From JAFASC01 sp036265935 (GTDB lineage Bacteria; Pseudomonadota; Alphaproteobacteria; Rhizobiales; Beijerinckiaceae), in assembly GCA_036265935.1 (NCBI GenBank), contig DATAOB010000109.1, positions 1 through 10,622 of the forward strand: a DNA stretch of 10,622 nucleotides, in the 5' to 3' direction. This document shows positions 1 to 6,889 of the stretch, piece after piece; the stretch's first letter is position 1; each line of letters opens with the position of its first letter. The position numbers and the translations under genes are program-made. The notes below the pieces were generated by a model. The model made no database searches. It saw nothing but the letters and a program-made list of their open reading frames with translations, and was not told the DNA's origin.

Positions 1-2
1 GG

Positions 3-155
3 GTGGCCGTACCTCACGACACCGTTGTTGATGCCCTGTTGGCCTCGGAGCGCCTAAACGAGTCCGACGCCTTCGACCGTGCAAAGGTCGAAGCAGCTTC
101 CGCAGATGTTCTTGTGGAGTGGTCTCGTAGGTGGCGAGATAAACGTTACTGGTAA
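3..155 (+). CDS. 3' end of an unidentified protein (5' partial)
   Basis: The frame starting at base 3 is open from the window edge to a TAA at 153-155. It gives 50 residues that begin VAVPHDTVVDALLA and end RRWRDKRYW. The composition is protein-like: a hydrophobic/acidic alternating stretch consistent with alpha helices, then a basic, Trp-rich tail (EWSRRWRDKRYW). No start codon is needed because the gene begins outside the window. I do not recognise the family. The low number of rare residues, and the absence of the Arg/Pro/Ser-rich look of out-of-frame translations here, suggest real coding sequence. Too little is visible to assign a function. Confidence 0.55.
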   Translation: MAVPHDTVVDALLASERLNESDAFDRAKVEAASADVLVEWSRRWRDKRYW

Positions 156-529
156 CGCACTGGGCCATTGGTTCTGCGTTATACTTTTTGAAGCCGAATT
201 ATTTTTGAAGGTCTCAATGTCTGCGCTTGCTTCCCGCCCATCGCTACGCCCGGGCAATTAGCGGGATTTTGAATTGCGGCCCTCTGATTGCGCGGCGGCA
301 TGATGCAGATTTGACGAGCGAATGCACTTCCGCCTCGGTCGAAGCCGCGCTCCTGGGCGGCGGGAGCCTTTGTTTTGCGCAGCGGATTGCGCAGCGGCTC
401 GGCCAATTTCGGAGAAGAGCTAGCAAAATCAATGGTGCGAGCTTCGATCGGCCGGACGCGATCTCCCCACGAGGCGGCAGCCGAAGAATCGCATCCAATT
501 CGAGCCCTCCTTAAGACGGAGCGACGGCC
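156..529. other. Gene-poor stretch before the ATP-grasp gene
   Basis: These 374 bases hold no reading frame that looks like a real protein on either strand; the open frames are short and Arg/Ser/Pro-rich. The first third is relatively AT-rich (around 175-215) and could hold a promoter, but no clear -35/-10 pair stands out. A short direct repeat, GCGCAGCG-GATT-GCGCAGCG, lies near 376-395. The end contains the ribosome binding site (GGAG, 8 bases before the ATG at 530) of the next gene. Confidence 0.4.
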
Positions 530-1552
530 ATGGATGCACATTCCGGCGAGATCGCCGTGGCGATCGTCTGGCGCGGCGACGAGAACGCGCCCGACGCGCG
601 GCAACCCGAGACCGGCCGGCTCAACGCGATTTTTTCGGCTTTGATACGCAGCGGCATGAGACCGGTGCCGGCGCCCTATGACGAGCGCCATGCCGACGCG
701 TTCGCCCGGCGCTTGCGCGAGACGGACGCGGTGCTGGTCTGGGTCAATCCGATCGACGCCGGCCGCAATCGCAAAGCGCTCGACGATATTCTGCGCGAGG
801 TCGCGTCGGCAGGATCGTTCGTCAGCGCCCATCCCGACGTGATCGCAAAGATGGGGGTGAAGGCGGTTCTGCATCGAACGCGCACGCTCGGGTGGGGAAG
901 CGATACCCGTTATTATGAGGCGCCGGCAGCGTTCGCGGCGGAATTTCCGGCGCTGCTCGCGCAGGGTCCGCGCGTCTTGAAGCCAAATCGCGGCAATGGC
1001 GGCATCGGCGTCTTAAAGGTCGAGACCGCCGAGGGTAGCATGGTGCGCGTGCAGGAGGCCGGCGGCGAGGCGGCAATTCGCGTTTTGCCGCTCCGCGAAT
1101 TTATGGCGGAAATGCACGGCGCGTTTTCCGCCGACGATGGGCTGCTCGATCAACCCTATCAGGCGCGGCTGACCGACGGCATGATCCGCTGCTACGTGTC
1201 CGGCCGGCGCGTCGCCGGATTCGGCCACCAGATGGTGCGTGCTTTGGCGCCGCCCGAGGCCGGGCCAGGCGGTCGCAGGCTTTATTTCGGTCCCGCCGAT
1301 CCTCGGTTCCAGGATTTAAAAACCGTTCTCGAACGCGAATGGATTGCGCAAATGGCGGACCAGCTTGCGCTGTCGCTCGATGAGTTGCCGGTGATCTGGG
1401 ATGCGGACTTTCTGCTCGGTCCAAAGAATGAGGCCGGGAAAGACAGCTATGTCCTCTGCGAGATCAACGCGAGCTCGGTCTTTCCCATTCCCGACGAAGC
1501 TCCGGACGCGATCGCGGCGACTTTGCGCGAGCGGCTCGCGAGGGAGCGCTAA
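530..1552 (+). CDS. Cj0069-family ATP-grasp-like protein
   Basis: A complete 340-residue protein. Its layout is that of the ATP-grasp fold. There is an N-terminal Rossmann-like part (AVAIVWRGD about 9-17; AVLVWVNP about 67-74). A nucleotide-binding Lys and Gly-rich loop follow (LKPNRGNGGIG, Lys151). The C-terminal metal/ATP-binding segment has Asp291/Asp293 (IWDADF) and Glu311-Asn313 (CEINASS). I recognise this as the Cj0069 family, whose members have no settled reaction; ATP-dependent ligation of a carboxylate is inferred from the fold. The ATG start is supported by GGAG eight bases upstream. The stop overlaps the stop of the convergent protease gene by a few bases, so the two messages run into one another. 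No signal peptide or membrane segment is visible, so it is probably cytoplasmic. Confidence 0.85.
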   Translation: MDAHSGEIAVAIVWRGDENAPDARQPETGRLNAIFSALIRSGMRPVPAPYDERHADAFARRLRETDAVLVWVNPIDAGRNRKALDDILREVASAGSFVSAHPDVIAKMGVKAVLHRTRTLGWGSDTRYYEAPAAFAAEFPALLAQGPRVLKPNRGNGGIGVLKVETAEGSMVRVQEAGGEAAIRVLPLREFMAEMHGAFSADDGLLDQPYQARLTDGMIRCYVSGRRVAGFGHQMVRALAPPEAGPGGRRLYFGPADPRFQDLKTVLEREWIAQMADQLALSLDELPVIWDADFLLGPKNEAGKDSYVLCEINASSVFPIPDEAPDAIAATLRERLARER

Positions 1553-2622
1553 CTCACCCGCTCCTTCAGCCCCACCCAGAAGCGGCGCATGTCCGACCGC
1601 CTGAGCACGTCGACCGCAACGACGCGGTTCATGCGCTCGGAATCGAGCAGCCGCACGAGATCGTCGGCGCCGGTGACGCGCTGGTTATCGACCGAGAGGA
1701 TGATATCGCCGGTGAGCAGGCCCGCTTCGTCCGCGGGACTCTTCTGCTCGACCGCGGTCACGACAGCGCCGGTTACCTGATCGAGGCCGAGCCGCAGCGC
1801 GACGCGGCGGGGCAGCGGCACGGTGCCGGCGCCAAGCCCGATATAGGCGCGCCGCACGCGCCCGTGGCGGACGATCTCGCCGAGGACGAAATCGGCGGTG
1901 TTTGCCGCGACCGCAAAGCAGATGCCCTGCGCGCCCATGATCACCGCGGTGTTGATGCCGATGACCTCGCCCGAAGACGAGACGAGCGGTCCGCCGGAAT
2001 TGCCGGGGTTCAGCGCCGCGTCGGTCTGGATCACGTCGTCGATCATGCGGCCGTTCCTGGCGCGCAGCGTCCGGCTAAGCGCCGAGACGATGCCGGCGGT
2101 GACCGAGGCGTCGAACCCGAGCGGATTGCCGATGGCGATGGCGATCTGGCCGCGCCTGAGCTTCTTCGAGTCGCCGAGGCGGGCGAAGGGCAGGCTCGCC
2201 GAATCGTGCACGCGCAAGAGCGCGAGGTCGGTGTCGGGGTCGCGGCCGAGGATCGCGGCTGCGAGGCGGCGGCCTTCGAGGGTGGTCACGTCGGCGCGGC
2301 GCCCGGCCTCGACCACATGGGCGTTGGTCAGGATCAGCCCATCGGGCGAGACGATGACGCCGGAGCCGGCGCCGGCCGGCGCGCCGCTGTCGCGGCTCAT
2401 GTCGATGCGCACGACACTGGGCGAGACGCGGTCGACGATGTCGGCGACGGTTCGGGAATAGCTGTCGAGGAGGGCGGGATCGGAGGAGGGCGCGTACGTT
2501 GGCGCGTACGTGTCGCCGGCGAGCCCGCCATCCTCGTCGAGGATGAAGCGAGCGGAATCGAGCATCGCCGCGATATGGGGATGCGCAATGCGGTCTGCCA
2601 GCACGGTTGAGCAGGTCTGCAC
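1549..2622 (-). CDS. HtrA/DegP-type trypsin-like serine protease with one PDZ domain
   Basis: 357 residues from a GTG start. The S1C trypsin-like domain spans about 60-255 with the full triad: His102 in TNAHVV, Asp132 in DPDTDLALL and Ser209 in NPGNSGGPLV. One PDZ domain follows (about 262-352; GAVVTAVEQKSPADEAGL, GDIILSVD). Family members degrade or refold damaged proteins, usually in the periplasm. Here no signal peptide or membrane anchor is visible at the N-terminus, which is unusual for HtrA and suggests a cytoplasmic protein or a misplaced start. The start is uncertain: neither the GTG at 2622 nor the ATG at 2565 (MLDSARFILDEDGG) has a good ribosome binding site. The N-terminal linker carries a small duplication (TYAPTYAP), also visible in the DNA as a tandem 12-mer. 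It is divergent from the small gene at 2668 with only 45 bases between them, so the two promoters must overlap. Confidence 0.9.
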   Translation of the reverse strand: MQTCSTVLADRIAHPHIAAMLDSARFILDEDGGLAGDTYAPTYAPSSDPALLDSYSRTVADIVDRVSPSVVRIDMSRDSGAPAGAGSGVIVSPDGLILTNAHVVEAGRRADVTTLEGRRLAAAILGRDPDTDLALLRVHDSASLPFARLGDSKKLRRGQIAIAIGNPLGFDASVTAGIVSALSRTLRARNGRMIDDVIQTDAALNPGNSGGPLVSSSGEVIGINTAVIMGAQGICFAVAANTADFVLGEIVRHGRVRRAYIGLGAGTVPLPRRVALRLGLDQVTGAVVTAVEQKSPADEAGLLTGDIILSVDNQRVTGADDLVRLLDSERMNRVVAVDVLRRSDMRRFWVGLKERVS

Positions 2623-2656
2623 CGGCCGCTAGGCTCGGCGCTCTCTCAAATCGACT

Positions 2657-2660
2657 GGAG
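2657..2660 (+). promoter_or_regulatory. Ribosome binding site fixing the start of the frameshifted gene
   Basis: GGAG lies seven bases before the ATG at 2668, an ideal spacing. It supports initiation in the frame that later runs out of sense, so the frame change downstream is a real interruption and not a wrongly chosen start. Confidence 0.6.
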
Positions 2661-2667
2661 CGCAAAA

Positions 2668-3044
2668 ATGCCTACGAACGTCGTCGATTTCTCCGCCGTC
2701 TCCGAAATCATTCGCGACGAGCCCTGGCAGCTGCATTTCTGGGAACTGACGCCGGACGAATATTTCGAGCAGATGAAAAACCCGCGAAAGTTCATCGCCC
2801 GGCTCGGCGTCGAGCTGCCGGAAAAGCGATCGTCACCGAGATGCTCAACCACGATTTTCTCGCCGCGCACACCGAGATTCGCGCCGCCGATACCCCGCCG
2901 ATCAAGGTGTGCAATATGGGCGTCGGCAATACCGGCATCGCCGCCTACCGCATCACGTCGTATGCGCATCTCGTCTCCGACGTCGGACGGCACAAGAAGA
3001 AGCTGTTGCACCAGCCCGAGGAGAAGAAGGTGCCGGGCACCTGA
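2668..3044 (+). pseudogene. Small uncharacterised protein gene broken by a -1 frameshift
   Basis: From the ATG at 2668 the first 52 codons read as a sensible protein (MPTNVVDFSAVSEIIRDEPW onward, to RLGVELPE). That frame then degenerates into Ser/Pro/Arg-rich sequence. The -1 frame takes over exactly at the GGAAAAGCG run (2820-2828) and continues sensibly (KAIVTEMLNHDFLAAHT ... YRITSYAHLVSDVG ... KKKLLHQPEEKK) to a TGA at 3042-3044. Joined, the product would be about 125 residues. One missing A in the four-A run, or a base lost beside it, explains everything. I do not know the family. The segment NPRKFIARLGVELPE loosely recalls the helix and LGxxLP motif of nitrile-hydratase-leader-like peptides, but this is only a resemblance. 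It lies 35 bases upstream of the molybdenum hydroxylase gene on the same strand, so the two are probably co-transcribed. It may be a true pseudogene, a sequencing error in a homopolymer, or (least likely) a programmed slip. Confidence 0.7.
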
Positions 3045-3079
3045 TTTGGCTAAGGTGAGTCGCGCGCCAGGGTGATCGT

Positions 3080-5392
3080 ATGAAGCCGCAAAAGTTCGGG
3101 ATGGGACAGCCGGTCCGCCGGCTCGAAGACGCGCGCTTTGTTGCGGGCAGGGGGCGCTACACTGCGGACGTGATGCCGGACGGCGCGCTCGCCGCGTGCT
3201 TCCTGCGCTCGCCGCATGCGCATGCGAGCTTCACGATCGGCGATCTCGCTGATGTGCGCGCCATGCCGGGCGTGCGGCTGGTGGTGACCGCGGCAGACGT
3301 TGCGCATCTCGGGCCGGTGCCGTGTCTCGCGCCGATGCCGAATGCCGACGGCAACCGGATGCAATTGCCGGATTATCCCGTGCTGGCGAGGGGGGTCGTG
3401 CGCCATGTCGGCGATTGCATCGCGATGGTTGTTGCCGATCGCGAAGAGCGCGCGCGAGAAGCGCTAGAGGCGATTGCCGTCACGTACGAGGCGCAGGCGG
3501 CGATCGTCGATCTTAATCGCGCGCTCGATAAAGGCGCGCCGCTGGTCTGGCCTGACTTCGGGACGAACATCGCCTACGAGAATGCGATGGGCTCGGCGGA
3601 ATCAGTTGCGCCGTTCTTCGACAAGGCCGCGCATGTCGTCTCGCTCGATGTCGTCAACAACCGCCTTGTCGCGAATTTTCTGGAGCCGCGCGCCGCGATC
3701 GGCGAATACGATGCGGCGAGCGGATCGTACACGCTGACCACGGCGAGCCAGGGCGTGCACGCGCTGCAGGCGGCGCTCACCGGCATCATGAAGATCGCGG
3801 CGGACAAGATCCGCGTCCTGACGCCTGACGTCGGCGGCGGCTTCGGCACCAAAGCTTTCATCTACCGCGAATATCCGCTGCTGCTCGAAGCCGCGAAGCG
3901 CACCGGCCGCCCGGTGCGCTGGGTCGCCGATCGCAGCGAGCATTTCTTGGGCGACGCCCATGGACGCGACAATCTCAGCCATGCCGAGATGGCGCTCGAC
4001 GCTTCGGGCAAATTCTTGGCGCTGCGCGTCGACATTCGCGCCAATCTCGGCGCCTATCTCTCGCAATTCGGGCCTTACATTCCGTGGCTCGCAGTTAGCA
4101 TGGCGAGCGGCCCCTATGACATCGGCGCGGTGCATGCGCGCGTGCGCGCGATCTATACGCATACGATTCCCGTCGATGCCTATCGCGGCGCGGGGCGGCC
4201 GGAGGCGGCCTATCTCCTGGAGCGGCTCGTCGATCAATGCGCTTATGCTCTGAACATGCCGCGCGACGAAATCCGCGCGCGTAACTTCGTCAAACCCGAT
4301 GAGATGCCGTACAAGACGCATACCGAGCGCACTTACGACGTCGGCGAGTTCGAAGCCGTGATGCGTCGGGCCTTGCAGAGCGCCGGTTACAGGGATTTCG
4401 CCGGCCGCGAGGCGATGTCGCGCGCGAGCGGCAAAATCCGCGGGCTCGGCTTCGCCAGCTATATCGAATGCACGGCGTGGGGCGAGGGCGAGAACGGTTT
4501 TGTCAGTCTCGAGCAGGACGGCACGTTCACCGTGCTCGTCGGCACGCAATCGAACGGGCAGGGGCACGCCACCGCTTACGCACAGATCGTCGCGCAGCAT
4601 CTCGACGTCGCGCCGGAGCGCGTGAAAATCGGGCAGGGCGACACGGCGGTATTGCCGACCGGCGGCGGCACTGGTGGCTCGCGCTCGATTCCGGTCGGCG
4701 CGGTGATGGTGTCGCGCGCCTCCGAAAAGCTGGTCGAGCAATTGAAAGAGCTCGCGAGCGAGAAGCTGGAGACCGCCGCGGCCGATCTCGAGATCGCCGA
4801 TGGCTCGATTCGCGTTACAGGCACCGATCGCGCGATTGCATATGAAGAGCTTGCGCGCTCGCCGTCCGCCACCCCCGACCGGCTGAAAGGCAACGGCGAT
4901 TTCGTGCCGCCGGACGCGACCTATCCGAACGGCACGCATGTTTGCGAGGTCGAGATCGATCCCGACAGCGGCGAGGTCGATGTCGTGCGCTATACGGTCT
5001 GCGACGATTTCGGCGTCACGCTCAATCCCATGCTGCTCGAAGGCCAGGTGCATGGAGGCGTCACGCAAGGCATCGGCCAGGCGCTGCACGAGCGCACGAT
5101 GTTTTCGCCGGAAGGCCAGCTCGTCACCGCGACGTTGATGGATTATGCGCTCCCGCGCGCCGCCGATTGCCCGAATTTTGCGTTCGAGACGCGCAACGTT
5201 CCCTCGACGACAAATCCGCTCGGGTTAAAGGGCGCGGGCGAGGCGGGCTCGATCGGCGCCGCGCCGGCGGTCATGAATGCGGTGGTCGATGCGCTCAGAC
5301 GCACCTACGGGATCGTGCATCTCGATATGCCGGCGACGCCGGCGTGCGTGCGCGCGGTGATCGCGGCGGCGAAGGAGAAGCAGGCGGCTTAG
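3080..5392 (+). CDS. Xanthine dehydrogenase/CoxL-family molybdopterin-binding large subunit
   Basis: 770 residues, the usual length for the molybdenum-binding subunit of aerobic CO-dehydrogenase-like or aldehyde/xanthine-oxidase-like enzymes. These hydroxylate a substrate at a Mo cofactor and pass electrons via 2Fe-2S and FAD subunits. The N-terminal a/b-hammerhead domain starts with GQPVRRLEDARFVAGRGRY. Cofactor-binding signatures follow in order: GGGFGTK (252-258), AYRGAGRPEA (367-376), GQGHATA (493-499), GGTGGSRS (528-535) and the catalytic Glu721 in GLKGAGEAGSIG. The AYRGAGR loop is the form-II type. True CO dehydrogenases carry AYRCSFR with a Cys, so CO oxidation is not expected and the substrate is unknown. 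The start ATG has AGG eight bases upstream. No CoxM (FAD) or CoxS (2Fe-2S) gene is beside it. It follows the frameshifted small gene, probably in one transcript. Confidence 0.93.
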   Translation: MKPQKFGMGQPVRRLEDARFVAGRGRYTADVMPDGALAACFLRSPHAHASFTIGDLADVRAMPGVRLVVTAADVAHLGPVPCLAPMPNADGNRMQLPDYPVLARGVVRHVGDCIAMVVADREERAREALEAIAVTYEAQAAIVDLNRALDKGAPLVWPDFGTNIAYENAMGSAESVAPFFDKAAHVVSLDVVNNRLVANFLEPRAAIGEYDAASGSYTLTTASQGVHALQAALTGIMKIAADKIRVLTPDVGGGFGTKAFIYREYPLLLEAAKRTGRPVRWVADRSEHFLGDAHGRDNLSHAEMALDASGKFLALRVDIRANLGAYLSQFGPYIPWLAVSMASGPYDIGAVHARVRAIYTHTIPVDAYRGAGRPEAAYLLERLVDQCAYALNMPRDEIRARNFVKPDEMPYKTHTERTYDVGEFEAVMRRALQSAGYRDFAGREAMSRASGKIRGLGFASYIECTAWGEGENGFVSLEQDGTFTVLVGTQSNGQGHATAYAQIVAQHLDVAPERVKIGQGDTAVLPTGGGTGGSRSIPVGAVMVSRASEKLVEQLKELASEKLETAAADLEIADGSIRVTGTDRAIAYEELARSPSATPDRLKGNGDFVPPDATYPNGTHVCEVEIDPDSGEVDVVRYTVCDDFGVTLNPMLLEGQVHGGVTQGIGQALHERTMFSPEGQLVTATLMDYALPRAADCPNFAFETRNVPSTTNPLGLKGAGEAGSIGAAPAVMNAVVDALRRTYGIVHLDMPATPACVRAVIAAAKEKQAA

Positions 5393-5419
5393 ACATATTA
5401 CGTGCGGCCACGAGCAAAA

Positions 5420-5896
5420 ATGCACACGGCAAAAAGCGACACTTCTGATGAGTATGTCCACGAGCTATTAAACAGCTTCATGGTCACGGGGCGCTACTCA
5501 ACAATCCTTGAACGGTAGATCGCTTTTGCGCTTTGGCAGCGGATCGCAAATGTTCATGTTATTTGCAACGAAATCGGCGCGCTCGAAAAGCATCCGTTGG
5601 CAAAATCAAGTCGAACGAAACGAGACGAAGCTCTAACGGGGGACTTGGCGGGATTGCGACACAAGCACCTTATGGGTTTTCGGTTTATCGCAAAGAATGT
5701 TTTCAATCACTGGGCAGCGCGCGATGAAGAACTCGTGCAGCTCTGCGCGAACGTGATGGCAGATGAGGCGATCCCGCTCGACAAGAAGCCTGGCCATATC
5801 TTTCATCTCGTTATGGCGAGTTATGAACACCGCAGTCGTGCGCGTAGACTCACAGGAGAGTGGATCGTCTTCGCGAGGCACCAGAAGCGAAATTAA
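5420..5896 (+). pseudogene. Uncharacterised 158-codon gene interrupted by an in-frame TAG
   Basis: A single frame from an ATG at 5420 to TAA at 5894-5896 reads as one coherent protein apart from a TAG at 5516-5518 (codon 33). Before the stop it reads MHTAKSDTSDEYVHELLNSF then MVTGRYSTILER. After it comes IAFALWQRIANVHVICNEIG and then a long sensible stretch (GFRFIAKNVFNHWAARDEEL, KKPGHIFHLVMASYEH, TGEWIVFARHQ). Both sides share composition and frame, so one point mutation (or sequencing error) probably split the gene. A shorter product could begin at the TTG at 5597 (99 residues), but its ribosome binding site is poor. The DNA is clearly less GC-rich than the molybdenum hydroxylase gene that ends 27 bases upstream, which hints at foreign origin. 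The family is not recognised; the sequence looks helical and cytoplasmic, with no membrane segment. Confidence 0.6.
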
Positions 5897-5982
5897 TATC
5901 TCTCGCTTGCTTCGCATTCAGAACCGACGCGAGACATCCTTTTGAGGTGTTTGGAGGCGTCTAGGGAATTTAGCGAGTTATC

Positions 5983-6002
5983 CCAGCTCGTGATCGAGCT
6001 GG
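5983..6002. repeat. Perfect 8-bp inverted repeat with TGAT loop
   Basis: CCAGCTCG-TGAT-CGAGCTGG forms a perfect eight-pair stem with a four-base loop, 32 bases upstream of the HicB remnant. There is no T-run after it on either strand, so it is not a standard terminator. HicB proteins bind palindromic operators upstream of their own operon, so an old hicAB operator is possible but is inference only. Confidence 0.4.
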
Positions 6003-6033
6003 AGCTGCGGGCGAGTTCAAGGTAAGGTCCAGA

Positions 6034-6215
6034 ATGGAGGCGAAGCGCTATCCCGCCCATGTTTTCTGGAGCGACGATGGCAACGGTTTCATCGCCCTCG
6101 CGCCGGACCTGCCGGGCTGCTCGGCCTTCGGCGAAAGCAGGTTTGAAGCGCCGCAAGAGCGGCCGGCAATCCAATCCCAGAGCCTTCGACGCTTGCGGCG
6201 CACGCGCGAGCGTAA
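6034..6215 (+). pseudogene. Truncated, frameshifted HicB-family antitoxin remnant
   Basis: The first ~38 residues (MEAKRYPAHVFWSDDGNGFI, then ALAPDLPGCSAFGES) match the N-terminal half of HicB antitoxins: the beta-rich partial RNase-H-like fold with the DLPGC(S)AFG motif. The frame then loses sense. Another frame (from 6153) gives ARAAGNPIPEPSTLAA, which is the next conserved HicB segment, and stops at TAA 6213-6215. About a dozen codons that should lie between (the xEALKxAxxAIxxWIEA helix) are missing, so a small out-of-frame deletion is likely. The C-terminal DNA-binding part is also absent. HicB normally neutralises the mRNA-cleaving toxin HicA. I see no hicA reading frame on either side, so this looks like a dead relic of a toxin-antitoxin locus. 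A weak ribosome binding site (AAGG) precedes the ATG. Confidence 0.7.
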
Positions 6216-6247
6216 GGTCCGCTCGCCGTCAGATCGTGAAAACGGCC

Positions 6248-6574
6248 TTAGATCTCGCCGCTATCGGCAAGCAGCGCGCGCTGATGCGTCGCTTGCAAAT
6301 CGTCGAGCAGGTGCAAGCAATTGTCGCGATCGGCCTTGGCCACCTGTCCGAGCTTGTCGCATGCTTTCACATGCTCGGCGGTCATTGCGACGCGGGCGGC
6401 TTCGCTCCGCTGCTGGAAGCTCGGCTCGTAAACCAACCTGGCGAGCCCCAGTGCCGCCACGGCGGCAACGCCGATGAACAACACATACATCTCGGCGCTG
6501 GTCCATCGCGACGAATGCGTCTTCGTGACTGCGGACTGATCGGCGACTGATTCAAACGGTTCGGTGATAGCCAT
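6248..6574 (-). CDS. Small single-pass membrane protein, uncharacterised
   Basis: 108 residues. The start ATG at 6574 is chosen because AAGGAG lies seven bases upstream; the open frame extends further but without comparable support. A hydrophilic N-terminal segment (1-27) precedes one transmembrane helix (about 28-48, MYVLFIGVAAVAALGLARLV). A helical, charged C-terminal part follows (QQRSEAARVAMTAEHVKACD ... RDNCLHLLDDLQATHQRAL) with two cysteines, Cys72 and Cys86. I cannot assign a family. The C-terminal segment could form an amphipathic helix or short coiled coil on one side of the membrane. It is encoded convergently to the HicB remnant. Upstream is a long AT-richer gap, so it is probably transcribed on its own. 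Confidence 0.6.
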   Translation of the reverse strand: MAITEPFESVADQSAVTKTHSSRWTSAEMYVLFIGVAAVAALGLARLVYEPSFQQRSEAARVAMTAEHVKACDKLGQVAKADRDNCLHLLDDLQATHQRALLADSGEI

Positions 6575-6889
6575 GACGCAGCTCCTTTGAGCCGGTGAAT
6601 ATGTCGCGAGAGTAGACCGCAAATGCGATTCTTCATAGCGCAATTACCAGCAAATATGCCTGAAAAGGTGTGTGAAATCCCACAACGTGACGTGTTTCGG
6701 GACAGGAGAGCCCAGATGGAACCGGTACTCGGAGCGCGTACTTCGTTCTCTGATTGAGTATATAGAATAGGTTTTACTAGAGATATTCGAGGGCAGGTTG
6801 CGAAACACGAAAGGTCGATCACGCACGTTTGCGTAGAGCAAAGGATAACCTGAGGCTTGAAAACGGCGTGAGTTTCCCTTCCGGCTCCG
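6575..6889. other. AT-richer intergenic stretch, no gene seen
   Basis: These 315 bases lie between two minus-strand genes. The only long frame (6644-6841, minus) has no ribosome binding site and no recognisable protein character. The stretch is visibly less GC-rich than the rest of the window. It has only a tiny hairpin (ACGCA-CGTT-TGCGT, 6821-6834). It probably holds the promoter of the membrane protein gene at 6574, but I see no clear -35/-10 pair. Confidence 0.4.

Noticed and set aside
376..395. Direct repeat GCGCAGCG-GATT-GCGCAGCG as a start of a repeat array
   Set aside because: Only two copies with a four-base spacer, expected by chance in such GC-rich DNA.
179..874. 231-codon minus-strand open frame across the gap and the start of the ATP-grasp gene
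   Set aside because: Overlaps the 5' part of a well-supported gene, has no ribosome binding site and no domain; the part within 156-529 is not convincing either.
1864..2610. 248-codon plus-strand open frame over the protease gene
   Set aside because: Antisense shadow; the opposite strand has an intact protease triad and PDZ domain.
3602..5089. Very long (495-codon) open frame on the minus strand inside the molybdenum hydroxylase gene
   Set aside because: It is exactly antisense to a gene with full family motifs, and its translation shows only the His/Arg/Ala-rich look of GC-rich shadow frames.
5516..5518. TAG as a pyrrolysine or other recoded codon
   Set aside because: Nothing in the window suggests pyrrolysine machinery or a recoding element, and neighbouring genes are also damaged, so a mutation or sequencing error is simpler.
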